The notes: generated from the sequence alone by a model not told the origin. Positions 1-9,383 are shown, counted from the first letter of the stretch. The stretch: DNA of 64,000 nt from Pseudomonas sp. CC6-YY-74 (GCF_002025205.1 NZ_CP019947.1:1867501-1931500), one strand, 5' to 3'. Translations and numbers: made by a program.

Positions 1-2
1 TC

Positions 3-101
3 TCACGCCTCCAGCTGGCAGCGGCAGTGGGTCTACTCGGCGATGACGATATCAATCGGGCCAATAGCTACCTTGGCCCGGAACTGGTTCTAGGTTATTG
101 A
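3..101 (+). CDS. Possible C-terminal end of a gene cut by the window edge
   Basis: Reading from base 3, one frame stays open for 32 codons to a TGA at 99-101, with an alanine/leucine-rich stretch followed by an acidic turn (GDDDIN) and a tail ending LVLGY. Its composition looks more protein-like than the other two frames, one of which stops early. No family is recognised and too little is present to name one. It could be the end of a gene lying to the left or a chance open frame. Confidence 0.3.
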   Translation, partial: SRLQLAAAVGLLGDDDINRANSYLGPELVLGY

Positions 102-332
102 AGCCGGTAGGCAGCGAGGCGCGGAGTTGTTCGCTGTAAACACCGGACACATACCACTTCCGCTCTCTGCGTGGGCATGCAGCCCGGACGCTCTGCGTCC
201 ACTGCCGCTGAAGACGCAAGGTGCACGGTGTAGCCGGATAAAATCCAGGGGCGTTCATCACCGGCCAAACCGCTCGTGGATTGTGCCAGGGCTTATCCGA
301 ATATGGACTCCGGCCTTGGCATTTCGCCGCCA
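102..332. other. Intergenic stretch with a dispersed repeat fragment
   Basis: No convincing gene is seen here. Bases 280-299 are the reverse complement, with one mismatch, of bases 5273-5292, so this spacer holds one copy of a short repeat scattered between genes in this genome. Confidence 0.5.
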
Positions 333-857
333 CTAACGCCAATGCCGCTGCTGCACCTTTTGGCTACGACCGCCACCGAGCAACAAACCAACCATCAGCA
401 GCAGGCTTTCCACCAGCCAGGCCAGCAGCAAGGCACACACCAGGCCCCAGGCGATGGCTTGTGGAGCCAGCAGCACTTGGTAACGGTAGGCTCTGTAGGT
501 TTCGTCCATCAGCTCGCGATCGGCGGCCGTCGCAAGATGCCAGACCTGGCCGTACCACGTCCCTTGCATGGCCTGCCATTCCAACTCGAGGAAACTGGCG
601 CGATCGACCAGATACCCCACGCTCTGCGCGTCACTGCGCATAACCGGGTCATCACTGGCCTGATAGTGGGTCACCAACGCCTGCAAATCACCCTGAAAAA
701 AGCGCCTGGCAGTCTCACGGAAACCCGTCAGGCTCTGCTCGGACTCCAGCCGGTGCGCGTCGACACGCTTGCTGTAATCCGCGATAAACCCCGGCACCTG
801 TACGCCGACCAGCAGGCCCAAAGCAAACAGCGCCAAGCGTAGATAGCTTCTGAACAT
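333..857 (-). CDS. DUF2937 family membrane protein
   Basis: The 174-residue product has a hydrophobic N-terminus (about residues 5-25), a soluble middle part, and a strong membrane segment around residues 130-160, matching the short two-helix DUF2937 proteins found across pseudomonads. The function of that family is unknown. The soluble part between the helices is rich in charged residues and probably lies in the periplasm. The gene ends in a basic tail. It is a single gene, transcribed in the same direction as the amidotransferase upstream of it, with a short spacer between them. Confidence 0.75.
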   Translation of the reverse strand: MFRSYLRLALFALGLLVGVQVPGFIADYSKRVDAHRLESEQSLTGFRETARRFFQGDLQALVTHYQASDDPVMRSDAQSVGYLVDRASFLELEWQAMQGTWYGQVWHLATAADRELMDETYRAYRYQVLLAPQAIAWGLVCALLLAWLVESLLLMVGLLLGGGRSQKVQQRHWR

Positions 858-889
858 CGCCCCTCCCCTGATTTCAAGTTAGCCACCGC

Positions 890-1666
890 TCAGTCGGTCA
901 AGCCCTGAGCCACACACTCGCCGCGCCGCCACAGCCGCCATTCGCCGGGACGATACAGGTTCCAGCATTCGTTATCGGTCAAAGGCTCGGTGGCCAGCAC
1001 CGTGACCACATCGGCGGGCGTGGTTTCGGCCTGGAAATCCACCCGCACATCGGCATCTTTCAACTGTGCCGGGCCAAAAGGCGCACGCCGGGTGATATGT
1101 GCCAGCTTGGTCGAGCAAAAGCTGAATAACCAGTCGCCATCGCTGAGCAGGCAGTTGAACACGCCGTACTGGCGATAGGCCGCACAGGCAGCGACCAGGC
1201 TGGGCAGGAACAGCTCCACCGCCACCGGCTCCGGGAAGTCGCGGCGCAGACCATTGAGCAAACCACAAAAAGCCGCCTCGCTGTCGGTGTCGCCAACCGG
1301 TCGATAGAAGCTCGGCGTCGGTGAAAAACCCGCCAACTGGCCGTTGTGTGCGAAACACCAGTTACGCCCCCACAACTCGCGCACGAATGGGTGGGTATTG
1401 GCCAGGCAGACCTTGCCGACATTGGCCTGGCGAATATGCCCGATCACCACCTCGCTCTTGATCGGGTAGCGCTGCACCAGTTGCGCCACTTCCGATTCGC
1501 TACTGGCGCGCGGATCCTGGAACAGGCGCAGACCGCGCCCTTCATAGAACCCGATACCCCAGCCGTCGCGGTGCGGCCCGGTGTCGCCGCCGCGGCGCAT
1601 CAGCCCGGTAAAGCTGAAGACGATATCGGTGGGCACATTGGCACTCATGCCGAGCAATTCACACAT
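890..1666 (-). CDS. Class II glutamine amidotransferase (YafJ-like)
   Basis: The start at 1666 is chosen because it gives Met-Cys at the N-terminus; in class II (Ntn) amidotransferases Cys2 becomes the catalytic nucleophile after Met removal. An in-frame extension upstream to 1909 runs through a dispersed repeat and is unlikely to be coding. The 258-residue protein shows the glutaminase hallmarks HIRQA (77-81), NTHPF (90-94), FAHNGQ (105-110) and GDTDSE. Only the glutaminase domain is present, with no synthase partner domain, as in E. coli YafJ. It should release ammonia from glutamine, but the acceptor is not known for this subfamily. Confidence 0.88.
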   Translation of the reverse strand: MCELLGMSANVPTDIVFSFTGLMRRGGDTGPHRDGWGIGFYEGRGLRLFQDPRASSESEVAQLVQRYPIKSEVVIGHIRQANVGKVCLANTHPFVRELWGRNWCFAHNGQLAGFSPTPSFYRPVGDTDSEAAFCGLLNGLRRDFPEPVAVELFLPSLVAACAAYRQYGVFNCLLSDGDWLFSFCSTKLAHITRRAPFGPAQLKDADVRVDFQAETTPADVVTVLATEPLTDNECWNLYRPGEWRLWRRGECVAQGLTD

Positions 1667-1938
1667 GGTTAAAACTCTCGACTCAGAGGTTATGAAACTA
1701 TCCAACGCCGTCGCGAGAGCGACTACAAGCCCGTAGGATGGATTAGCCGCCCAGGTGATGTTAGGCAAGACCGCATGTTCTACACGGCGTGACCCAGCAT
1801 GGCGGTGAACCTGCGGCCCCCTGATGGGTATCGCTACGCTCATCCTACGCGGCCCGCGCCATCCTACAGTCTTGCCCCCAAGATCCGTAGATCTATAGGA
1901 GCCGGGCATGGCCAGTCATTAAGCCGCGGGGAATCCGC
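1667..1938. repeat. Spacer with a GTAGGATGG-type dispersed repeat
   Basis: The spacer contains a run of short inverted words: a GTAGGATGG word near 1734, GATGGGTATCGCTACGCTC near 1823-1841, and CATCCTAC twice near 1841 and 1861. A related segment lies at 45216-45245. This is typical of Pseudomonas intergenic repeat families. No gene is seen. Confidence 0.55.
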
Positions 1939-2421
1939 TCAAAGTCGCGGTTCGACCCGTGCACGTCCCTTGCTACCCTGGTCATAACGCGTATCGGCAT
2001 AGTCGCCATCCTCACGTTGCATGATCTCGCGCAGGGTCGGTGCGTTCTCATCATCCGGCTCCGGTTGCGGACCACGGCGATTCTTCCACCAGCGCGCCAG
2101 GGGCCAGCGAATGGCCACGAACAACACATACAGGGCGAATGCAATCAGACCGTACATGGACAGATCAGCCACTGCGCGCCAGATGCTGTTTCCCACATCA
2201 AACAACAGATCCAGCGCGGTGATGGCAATCGCCGGGGCGAGCACCTCTTCATTGGACGGATCGACGACGGTCGGACTGAACAGCAGCACCGCTGCCAGCA
2301 AACGCAGGGGCTCACGCAGATAACGCCACATCCAGCGGGTCAAGCGGAACCACACCAACAGGCAACCCAGGGCAGCCACGGCATAGGCGCCCCAGGCAAG
2401 TAAATAGTCGTTCTCGGTCAT
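1939..2421 (-). CDS. Conserved membrane protein of unknown function
   Basis: The start at 2421 (product begins MTENDYLLAWG) is preferred over an upstream in-frame ATG, because the hydrophobic N-terminal helix begins immediately after it. The 160-residue product has membrane segments at about residues 8-25, 35-50 and 85-110, then a polar, acidic C-terminal tail carrying a REIMQRE segment. It resembles small hypothetical proteins next to oligopeptidase B in other pseudomonads, but I cannot assign a function. It is divergent from ptrB. Confidence 0.65.
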   Translation of the reverse strand: MTENDYLLAWGAYAVAALGCLLVWFRLTRWMWRYLREPLRLLAAVLLFSPTVVDPSNEEVLAPAIAITALDLLFDVGNSIWRAVADLSMYGLIAFALYVLFVAIRWPLARWWKNRRGPQPEPDDENAPTLREIMQREDGDYADTRYDQGSKGRARVEPRL

Positions 2422-2584
2422 AAAACGCGGATCTCTGAGCATGACGGGGCTGGGCCGTTGGCAACCGCAGCGAGTGAAGGCGGCATTTTTCAACGGCCTG
2501 CTGACGCAGTGCGGCATATGATAACGGCTTTTCCGTGGTCCGACAGGCTGCTAGCTGCAGACCGTACAGAATTGGAGTTACCAG

Positions 2585-4633
2585 ATGCCGCAAGCCCCCA
2601 TCGCCCGCACCGAGAACGCTGCCGACCCTTATAGCTGGCTGGAGAAGCGCGACGCCGAGGAGGTGCTCGAGTATCTCAAGGTGGAAAACACCTACCTGGA
2701 GGCCGAACTGGCCGAGCAACGCGAGTTGCGCGAGGCGCTGTTTCAGGAAATCAAGGGCCGTATCCGCGAGACCGACCTGTCGCTGCCTTCGCCCTGGGGC
2801 CCCTGGCTGTATTACCAGCGCACCACCGCCGGCGACGAATACCCGCGCCACTACCGCTGCCCGCGTCCGGCCGATGGCTCGCTCGACGTCGATGAAAGTG
2901 TCGAGCAATTGCTGCTCGACCCCAACGCTCTGGCAGATGGCGGTTTTATCTCGCTGGGTGCCTTCAGCGTCAGTCAGGATCACCAGCGCCTGGCCTATAG
3001 CCTGGACACCAGCGGCGAAGAGGTTTACCAGCTGTTCGTCAAGGAACTGGCCACTGGTGCGGTCAGCCAACTGCCCTTCGCCGATTGCGACGGCAGCATG
3101 ACCTGGGCCAACGACAACCAGACCTTGTTCTTCGGCGAGCTGGACGACTGCCATCGCCCGCACAAGCTGTACCGCCATCGTCTCGGCAGCGACTCGGCCG
3201 AGCAGGTGTTCCACGAGACTGACGGGCGTTTCTTTCTCAACTGCTATCGCACCAGCTCCGAACGCCAACTGGTGCTGCTGCTTAATAGCAAGACCACCAG
3301 CGAGGCCTGGATCCTGGATGCCGATACGCCGGACGCCGCGTTCAGCTGCCTGGCGCCGCGCGAGGAAGGCCACGAATATTACGCCGACCACGGCAAGGTC
3401 GATGGCGACTGGGCCTGGTTGATCCGCAGCAACCAGAGCGGAATCAACTTCGCCCTGTACTGCGTGAAGCAAAGCAGCGCCGCCGCGCAGACGCCGACCC
3501 GCGAGCACTGGAGCGAACTGCGCGGCCATGACCCGCAGGTGATGCTCGAAGGCGTCAGTCTCAACGACAGCGCGCTGATCCTCAGCCTGCGCGAGGGTGG
3601 CCTGCCGATCATCGAGGTGCATGCCCAGGCTCAGCCAGCCTACCGCGTTGACCTACCGGATGCGGCCTACAGCCTGTACGTACAGGACACCCTGGAATTC
3701 GCCAGCCCGGTGATTCGCCTGCGCTACGAGGCGCTCAACCGGCCGGCGCAGATCCGCCAGCTCACGCTCGCCGATGGCGCACAGCTGGTACTCAAGGAAA
3801 CCCCGGTGCTGGGCCCGTTCGACGCCGACGATTATGTCAGCCAGCGGCTCTGGGCCACCGCAGCGGACGGCACCCAGGTGCCCATCAGCCTGGTGGCCAA
3901 GCGCGAGGTGCTTGGCCAGGTCACCGCCCCACTCTACCTCTATGGCTATGGTGCCTATGGCGAAAGCCTCGACCCCTGGTTCTCCCACGCGCGCCTGAGC
4001 CTGCTGGAGCGCGGTTTCGTCTTTGCCATCGCCCACGTGCGCGGCGGCGGCGAGTTGGGCGAAGCCTGGTATCGCGCCGGCAAGCTGGAGCACAAGCACA
4101 ACAGCTTCAGCGACTTCATCGCCTGTGCCGAACACCTGATCGCCAGCGGCTACACCACTGCGGCTCAACTCGCTATCAGCGGCGGCAGCGCCGGTGGCCT
4201 GCTGATCGGCGCAGTGCTCAATCAGCGGCCCGAACTGTTCGCCGCCGCCATCGCCGAAGTGCCCTTCGTCGACGTACTCAATACCATGCAGAACCCCGAC
4301 CTGCCGCTGACCGTCACCGAGTACGACGAATGGGGCGACCCGCATGAGCCCGAGGTGTTCGAGCGGATCAAGGGCTATGCGCCCTACGAGAACGTCCAGG
4401 CCCAGGCCTATCCGGCCATCCTCGCCGTGGCCGGCTACAACGACAGCCGCGTGCAGTATTGGGAGGCGGCCAAATGGGTGGCTAAGCTGCGGGCGAACAA
4501 GACCGATAGCCACCTGTTGCTGCTCAAGACCGACCTCGACGCCGGCCATGGCGGCATGAGCGGACGTTATCAGGCACTCAGGGACGTGGCGCTGGAGTAC
4601 GCCTTCCTGCTCAAGGTGTTCAAGTTGAGCTGA
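2585..4633 (+). CDS. ptrB: Oligopeptidase B (S9A serine peptidase)
   Basis: This 682-residue protein is full length for oligopeptidase B, which cleaves short peptides after Arg or Lys in the cytoplasm. The N-terminal two thirds form the beta-propeller that excludes large substrates. The C-terminal alpha/beta-hydrolase domain carries YGYGAYG, RGGGELG and the nucleophile elbow GGSAGG with Ser535. Asp620 (in GYNDSRV) and His655 (in AGHGGMSG) complete the triad. A Shine-Dalgarno GGAG lies seven bases before the ATG. There is no signal peptide. Confidence 0.93.
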   Translation: MPQAPIARTENAADPYSWLEKRDAEEVLEYLKVENTYLEAELAEQRELREALFQEIKGRIRETDLSLPSPWGPWLYYQRTTAGDEYPRHYRCPRPADGSLDVDESVEQLLLDPNALADGGFISLGAFSVSQDHQRLAYSLDTSGEEVYQLFVKELATGAVSQLPFADCDGSMTWANDNQTLFFGELDDCHRPHKLYRHRLGSDSAEQVFHETDGRFFLNCYRTSSERQLVLLLNSKTTSEAWILDADTPDAAFSCLAPREEGHEYYADHGKVDGDWAWLIRSNQSGINFALYCVKQSSAAAQTPTREHWSELRGHDPQVMLEGVSLNDSALILSLREGGLPIIEVHAQAQPAYRVDLPDAAYSLYVQDTLEFASPVIRLRYEALNRPAQIRQLTLADGAQLVLKETPVLGPFDADDYVSQRLWATAADGTQVPISLVAKREVLGQVTAPLYLYGYGAYGESLDPWFSHARLSLLERGFVFAIAHVRGGGELGEAWYRAGKLEHKHNSFSDFIACAEHLIASGYTTAAQLAISGGSAGGLLIGAVLNQRPELFAAAIAEVPFVDVLNTMQNPDLPLTVTEYDEWGDPHEPEVFERIKGYAPYENVQAQAYPAILAVAGYNDSRVQYWEAAKWVAKLRANKTDSHLLLLKTDLDAGHGGMSGRYQALRDVALEYAFLLKVFKLS

Positions 4634-4745
4634 AAAAAGATACCCGACTGCGCGCCCATTCACAGCTTCGCGCAAGCGGCAGTTGGCAATCCTGGGCTGG
4701 CCGGCTAACGTCACCCTTATACCGGCCAGACGCAGCAGAGCATCC

Positions 4746-5219
4746 ATGCCAGACAGCTCTTACTTGATCGATGAAATTCGCGACATGCTGCTCGACTGCG
4801 GCCTGTTCAACAGCCTGCAGCCCAGCGAAGTACTCAGCGCGGCTGGCTACTTCAACATCAGCCGATATCAGCCGGATGCCATCATCTGCCACGAGGGCGA
4901 TGCCGGCACCTTCATGTGCATCATCCACTTCGGCGCGGTGTCGATCCGCAAGACCAACTCCAGCGGCGAAAAAGTCGAGATCGCCAAGCTGCGCAAGGGT
5001 CGCGCCTTCGGCGAAATGGCGGTATTGGACGGCGAAAGACGCTCGGCCAGTTGCATCGCCGTCAGTGACTGCAGCTTGTTGATCCTGGCCAAGGACTCGC
5101 TGGAGAAGATGCTGCACGAGGCCCCAAAGTCCGCCGCCCAGGTCATCCGCGCCATCGCCGTGGCCATGTCCAGGCGCTTGCGCATGGTCGACGGGCAGTT
5201 GGTCGAGCATCAGATCTAG
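4746..5219 (+). CDS. Cyclic nucleotide-binding domain protein
   Basis: The start at 4746 (MPDSSYL) is taken rather than 4683, because homology to the CNB fold begins just after it. The 157-residue product is almost entirely one CNB domain. The phosphate-binding cassette spans about residues 85-103, with FGE at 88-90 and RSA at 99-101, the residues that grip the cyclic nucleotide phosphate. There is no helix-turn-helix, so this is not a full Crp/Vfr-type regulator. It may be a stand-alone cAMP sensor acting through a protein partner, which is inference. Confidence 0.85.
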   Translation: MPDSSYLIDEIRDMLLDCGLFNSLQPSEVLSAAGYFNISRYQPDAIICHEGDAGTFMCIIHFGAVSIRKTNSSGEKVEIAKLRKGRAFGEMAVLDGERRSASCIAVSDCSLLILAKDSLEKMLHEAPKSAAQVIRAIAVAMSRRLRMVDGQLVEHQI

Positions 5220-5447
5220 GCAGACTTAACGGTCTTGTGCTCGTAGGAACCAGGGAGTCCCAAGGGAACGCCCGGATAAGCCCTGGCGCAATCCGAGCGA
5301 TGAGAGCTAGGCGTCATCCACCCTACGACTGGCGATCCCCTTAGCCTGTAACACCCCACTCCGTAGAAGCGGCCGAGCGGCGATCCGTCGGCCGACGATC
5401 CGCTTCAGCCGCGCAATTTTGCGCTTTACCGAGGTTGGTTGGCGAGT
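5220..5447. repeat. Spacer with dispersed repeat fragment
   Basis: Bases 5273-5292 match, as reverse complement with one mismatch, bases 280-299. The rest is GC-rich with short inverted words near 5365-5405. No gene is seen. Confidence 0.45.
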
Positions 5448-5777
5448 TCAGTCGGCGTGCTTGTGGCTGCCCGGCAAACCCTGACTGTTGCGCTGGAGCT
5501 GCTGCTGCAGCAGCGGTAACTCGCCATCTGCTGGAGCCAGGGAACCGCCAGATGGATTGGCCTTGTAGCCCGTACCGTCGTTGAGCAAGAGTGGATTATT
5601 CGGCGCCGGAGTCGGCAGGTTGCGCGGCAGCGGCTGGGTGAAGGGTTGCGGCGTGGCGGTGCCGGGTGAGCCGACAGGTCGCTCCCGCGGCGGCGACGCG
5701 GGATAGTCCCGCGCCTGAATCGCGGTGCCGCACAGGACAGTCAGACTCAGCAGTAGCACGCTCGCCAATCGCATCAT
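5448..5777 (-). CDS. Small exported proline-rich hypothetical protein
   Basis: The 109-residue product starts with a clear signal peptide (hydrophobic core at residues 5-20, cleavage likely after the AIQA segment). The mature part is rich in Pro, Gly, Asn and Gln with no recognisable domain, and ends in a His-Lys-His-Ala-Asp tail. It is probably periplasmic and largely unstructured. A second Met directly after the first could also be the start. No function can be given. Confidence 0.6.
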   Translation of the reverse strand: MMRLASVLLLSLTVLCGTAIQARDYPASPPRERPVGSPGTATPQPFTQPLPRNLPTPAPNNPLLLNDGTGYKANPSGGSLAPADGELPLLQQQLQRNSQGLPGSHKHAD

Positions 5778-5906
5778 TCACCTCTATTTCGCAAGACTCT
5801 TGGGCATTGGGCTGTGCGCAAAGCCGATAAGTGCCCGCCCGGTTGTTTTCGTCGACCATCGGCAGGGCTACACTGTCGGCATTAGTAGTTAGCCACGAGA
5901 CAAGCC

Positions 5907-6281
5907 ATGAGTACGGACAAATTACCCTCGCCTACCGCCAAGCTCGATCGCATTCTCGCCGATGCCCAGCGCAGTCGCGAAGAAGGCTACCGGGATAAAG
6001 CCCTGAAGATGTACCCGCATGTCTGCGGCCGTTGCGCCCGGGAGTTTGCCGGCAAGCGCCTGAGCGAGTTGACCGTGCACCACCGCGATCACAACCACGA
6101 CAACAACCCGCAAGACGGTTCCAACTGGGAATTGCTGTGCCTGTATTGCCACGATAACGAACACGCGCGCTACACCGACCAGCAGTACTTCAGCGAGGGT
6201 TCGACCGCCAGCCCGCAGGGGCCGAAATCCAGCCACAAGGCCTTCGCCGACCTGGCCGCCCTGCTGAAAAGCAAAGGCTGA
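5907..6281 (+). CDS. yajD: HNH nuclease family protein (YajD-like)
   Basis: The 124-residue protein shows the HNH fold: zinc-type cysteines C40 and C43, the catalytic HH at 58-59, Asn73, and the CLYCHDNEH segment with C78, C81 and H86. This arrangement matches E. coli YajD, a small HNH protein without a defined role. The first 35 residues are helical and charged and might contact nucleic acid. The gene stands alone. Confidence 0.85.
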   Translation: MSTDKLPSPTAKLDRILADAQRSREEGYRDKALKMYPHVCGRCAREFAGKRLSELTVHHRDHNHDNNPQDGSNWELLCLYCHDNEHARYTDQQYFSEGSTASPQGPKSSHKAFADLAALLKSKG

Positions 6282-6763
6282 GCGCTTGTGAAATAACGCT
6301 CGCCTACTGCGACCGCCTCCAAACGCCCGCTGCGCCGAATACCTTGAGCGCTCCGTAGGCGGTCACTCGCCGCAGGCAGTGCACCGTCGATCAGCGGCAC
6401 GCCACACATTCGGCGGGCGGTCGCTTCGCTCCGAACGGATCGCCGCCCGGGCCGCCCTACGTTCTGCTGCGAACGGATCGCCGCCCGGACTGCCCTTCGC
6501 TTGGAGCGAAACGCAGCGCAGTACGGCGCGGCGCCTCGCCGCGAACACCTGGAGGCGGCCTCGCGGCGGCGTTCGATATTTTCACAACCGCTGAGGCGGC
6601 GGCACCTCACGCATCTGCCAGCCGGGTGATTTGTGATGGGTATCGGCGGTCGGCCCATCAATCCCGTAATCCAATTAACCCCGGCGTGGAGCTTTATCCG
6701 ATTGCCATGGCAGCAATGCCTCCAGGCCTTATACTGCCGCCTTTTGCGTAAAGGTCCTGCTTC
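6282..6763. repeat. GC-rich spacer with 19-bp direct repeat
   Basis: This spacer contains a perfect 19-base direct repeat, CGAACGGATCGCCGCCCGG at 6432-6450 with a second copy beginning at 6470, set 38 bases apart, plus several related GGCGGTCGCTTCGCTCCGAA-like words. It belongs with the REP-like noise of this genome. No gene is supported; frames open here are low-complexity Arg/Ala chains. Confidence 0.5.
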
Positions 6764-7230
6764 GTGGCGAAAAAACGATACAGCTGCATCGGTTTATTCA
6801 ACCCGAAATCCCGGAGAACGTCGGTGCGGTGATGCGTGCCGCCGGTTGCTATGGCGCCGCCTCGGTGTTCTACACCGGCACACGCTATGAGCATGCCCGC
6901 GACTTCGTCACCGACACCAAGAAGGTGTTCCAGGATATTCCGCTGATCGGTATCGATGATCTGCAGAAGATCATCCCGCTGGGCTGCACACCGGTCGCCG
7001 TCGAGTTGGTCGAAGGCGCACGACCGCTGCCGCAGTACACCCACCCGGATCGGGCGATCTATATCTTCGGCCCGGAAGACGGCTCCCTGAACAAGGAGAT
7101 ACGCGCCTGGTGCGAGGATGTGATCTACATCCCCACCCAGGGCTGCATGAACCTCGCCGCCACGGTCAATGTGGTGCTCTACGACCGCATGGCCAAGGGC
7201 AACAACACCAAGTCCGGGCCCAAGTTCTAA
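6764..7230 (+). pseudogene. SpoU/TrmH-type RNA methyltransferase, frameshifted
   Basis: A GTG at 6764 begins VAKKRYSCIGLFNPKS, the usual N-terminus of this Pseudomonas SpoU-like RNA methyltransferase, but the frame then stops. From about 6811 another frame continues the expected protein: PENVGAVMRAAG, then YIFGPEDGS and the C-terminal motif MNLAATVNVVLYDR, which form the trefoil-knot SAM site. Restoring one C to the CCC at 6810-6812 joins both halves into a protein of 155 residues, the family's normal length. Such proteins 2'-O-methylate ribose in tRNA or rRNA. The break may be a sequencing error; see findings. Confidence 0.85.
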
Positions 7231-7231
7231 A

Positions 7232-7253
7232 CGCCCCGAGCGAAGCCGGGGCG
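7232..7253. terminator. Hairpin between convergent genes
   Basis: A perfect 7-bp stem CGCCCCG/CGGGGCG with an 8-base loop lies just after the methyltransferase stop and before the end of the convergent protease gene. There is no U-run, so termination activity is uncertain. Confidence 0.45.
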
Positions 7254-7305
7254 CGCGAGCGGCAGGCCGACAGAGAAGCCCACCCTGCGCCCACCTGCGC
7301 AGGCG

Positions 7306-8535
7306 CTACTTCAGCAGTTTGCTGTCGAGCACCTTGGAAGCCCCGCCCATCACGTTCTCGCTGATCTCGATAAAGTCCTTGGTGCTGGCCTTGTCCAGGC
7401 GCATCAAGCCGCGGGTCACGTCGTCCAGCGAGCGTGGCTCAGTACTGCCCTTGGTCTTCTGACGAATTTCCCGATCCAGCTCCTGCAGCAACAGTACCGC
7501 GCGCGCAGTCACCGGGCCGCTGGCACTCTTGCCACGCAGGCTCTTCACCGGATCGCTCCAGTCAACCAGCTGCTCGCGGACTTTCTGGTAGCGTTCTTCG
7601 CTCAAGCCACCCGCGCGGCGAACCAGTTCGATGGCGTAATACTCGGCCAGCCCCTCGGTGATCCAGTCGCTACGGTCGCGCGACTGGATGCGGCTGAATA
7701 CATGCACCAGCTCGTGCACCAGTGCGCTGGTGCCGTTCTCGCTGACCAGCGGACGATCAGCGTGCATGTAATAGGAATTAGGTGCCGACAGGCCGCCACG
7801 CCACATCGGGTCGCCAGCACCAACGATTAGCAGCTTGGCCGGGTCACGCGGGAACACCGCCTGGGCTTCCTTCCAGACGAAGGTCAACAGAGTGAGAATA
7901 TCCATGCGGCGCATGCCCTCGCCAACCGGCGCGGCGATGGTCACGTCGGTCTGGCCAAGCTGGGCGCGGCGTGTCCCTATCTTGCCGGCGACGATCCAGC
8001 CGGTCGGGCGATCGAACTTGCGCTGCGGGTTGTCGATGCGGAATTTGTCCTTGCCGATTTTCGGCCAACCGGTCTCGACGCCGCGCCAGCCCTTGGGCAG
8101 CTCGAACTGCAGGCGCGCGACCAGCTCGGTCTTGTTCTGCTGACGCAACCGGGCGCTGGGCACCAGGTTGTCGCCGCGTAGCAAGGCCCAGTCTTCGGTC
8201 ATGCGCGCATCGAAACGGCCATCTTCCCGCGGGTGACTGATCCGCACCCGGTAGGTCAGCTTCGCCACGCCTTTACCTGGCTGCCAGACCCCACGTTCGG
8301 GGCTTTCCTGGCTCCACTCGCCGTCGCCACTGAAATCGCTGTAGTTACCCTCATCACCCAGATTGAACGTCAGACTGCTTACGCGCTCGCCGTCCCCCAG
8401 GGTCAGGCTGACTTCGGCCTGATCGCTCTCGGGCAGAAAACGCACGTGGTAATCCAGGTCGACCTTCTGCGCCGCCCAGAGCGGTGTGCACAGGCTCAGC
8501 AGTAAGGCGGACAACAAGCTACGGCGAATCATCAT
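7306..8535 (-). CDS. Exported gluzincin-type zinc metallopeptidase
   Basis: The start at 8535 is chosen because an AAGGA ribosome site lies about ten bases upstream and the signal peptide follows directly (hydrophobic to about residue 22, then AQK). The 409-residue protein has the zinc motif HELVH (274-278) and a downstream WITEGLAEYY in which Glu294 would be the third ligand, the arrangement of M1/M61-like peptidases. The N-terminal 200 residues look like beta-sandwich. The substrate is unknown; location should be periplasmic. Confidence 0.75.
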   Translation of the reverse strand: MMIRRSLLSALLLSLCTPLWAAQKVDLDYHVRFLPESDQAEVSLTLGDGERVSSLTFNLGDEGNYSDFSGDGEWSQESPERGVWQPGKGVAKLTYRVRISHPREDGRFDARMTEDWALLRGDNLVPSARLRQQNKTELVARLQFELPKGWRGVETGWPKIGKDKFRIDNPQRKFDRPTGWIVAGKIGTRRAQLGQTDVTIAAPVGEGMRRMDILTLLTFVWKEAQAVFPRDPAKLLIVGAGDPMWRGGLSAPNSYYMHADRPLVSENGTSALVHELVHVFSRIQSRDRSDWITEGLAEYYAIELVRRAGGLSEERYQKVREQLVDWSDPVKSLRGKSASGPVTARAVLLLQELDREIRQKTKGSTEPRSLDDVTRGLMRLDKASTKDFIEISENVMGGASKVLDSKLLK

Positions 8536-8641
8536 GATGGGCATTTCCTTGCGGGACGGGTCAGTGCATTGGGTAGACCGGCTATGGGCCGTGCAATTCA
8601 ATGCAAGCTGATCGTTATAGCTGGTTAATGCGCACCCTGTC

Positions 8642-9091
8642 TCAGCCGGCGCGGAAAATCAGGTGTTCTTCCCAATCGTCGTCGGCCACGCTGTTTTCGC
8701 TGAGCATGCGCCCGGACTGGGAAATGCGCTGCTGGTGCACCTGCTCCGGATCGCCGCAGACCAGGTGATGCCACAACAGCAGATCCTTGCCTTCGCTGAC
8801 CAGGCGATAGGCGCAGGTTGGCGGCAGCCACTGGAACTGGTCGGCCTGGGCCGGGGTGAGCTGGATGCAATCGGGCACGGTCTTTCGGCGATTGCTGTAG
8901 TCCGTGCAGCGGCAGGTCTTAAGGTCGAGCAGCGTGCAGGCGATACGCGTGTAATAGACGCTGCCGTCTTCGTCATCCTCGAGTTTTTGCAGGCAGCACA
9001 GGCCGCAGCCATCGCACAGCGACTCCCACTCGTCCTGATCGAGTTGCTCGAGGGTTTTGCGTTTCCAGAAGGGTTCGACTTTGGCGGCCAT
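8642..9091 (-). CDS. ycgN: YcgN family cysteine cluster protein
   Basis: This 149-residue product has the CDGCGLCC cluster (C26, C29, C32, C33) near the N-terminus, then [12 protein letters not shown] and a DCIQLTP segment, the pattern of the UPF0260/YcgN family. The conserved cysteines suggest a bound metal or Fe-S cluster, but the biochemical role is not established. It is transcribed in the same direction as the rnd-ycgL-dehydrogenase group, about 290 bases downstream of it. Confidence 0.88.
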   Translation of the reverse strand: MAAKVEPFWKRKTLEQLDQDEWESLCDGCGLCCLQKLEDDEDGSVYYTRIACTLLDLKTCRCTDYSNRRKTVPDCIQLTPAQADQFQWLPPTCAYRLVSEGKDLLLWHHLVCGDPEQVHQQRISQSGRMLSENSVADDDWEEHLIFRAG

Positions 9092-9383
9092 GGCGAGGGT
9101 ACGGTGTCTGGCGAAAAGGCCGGCAGTCTAGCGCGCACCTCGCAAGCGGCCAAGGCCGGCGGGCCGAATGGCAAGCAAATCAACGCCTGATGGAGGCACG
9201 ATCTCGCGGCAAGGCTGACCGCAATTCCATAGCGGACGTTGTCCGCTATCGCCGCGGGGCGCGCCTCCTACAGGCATAGCGGTGTTTGCTGCTTTTGTAG
9301 GAGGGTCCGGGCGGCGTTCCGTGACCCCGGCGCGATGCCTTTGGCGACGTGGGCAATCCGGGGAAGACACCCATGCGCAGGAC
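9092..9383. repeat. Spacer with 45-bp dispersed repeat (family B, copy 1)
   Basis: Bases 9231-9274 contain a 7-bp inverted repeat (AGCGGAC/GTCCGCT) followed by a GC-rich word ending CGCGCCTCCTACAGG. In reverse complement this matches 17563-17604. Bases 9351-9366 recur at about 58174-58189. No gene is seen. Confidence 0.6.

Noticed and set aside
890..1909. Longer amidotransferase start at 1909
   Set aside because: Would bury the catalytic Cys2 81 residues inside the protein and read through a dispersed repeat.
2312..3622. Open frame of 436 codons on the minus strand opposite ptrB
   Set aside because: It is the antisense shadow of a highly conserved GC-rich gene; the product is Val/Gly/Ala/Gln-rich with no domain. 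The same holds for 3653-4747, 13729-15069 and 46720-47844 (plus strand).
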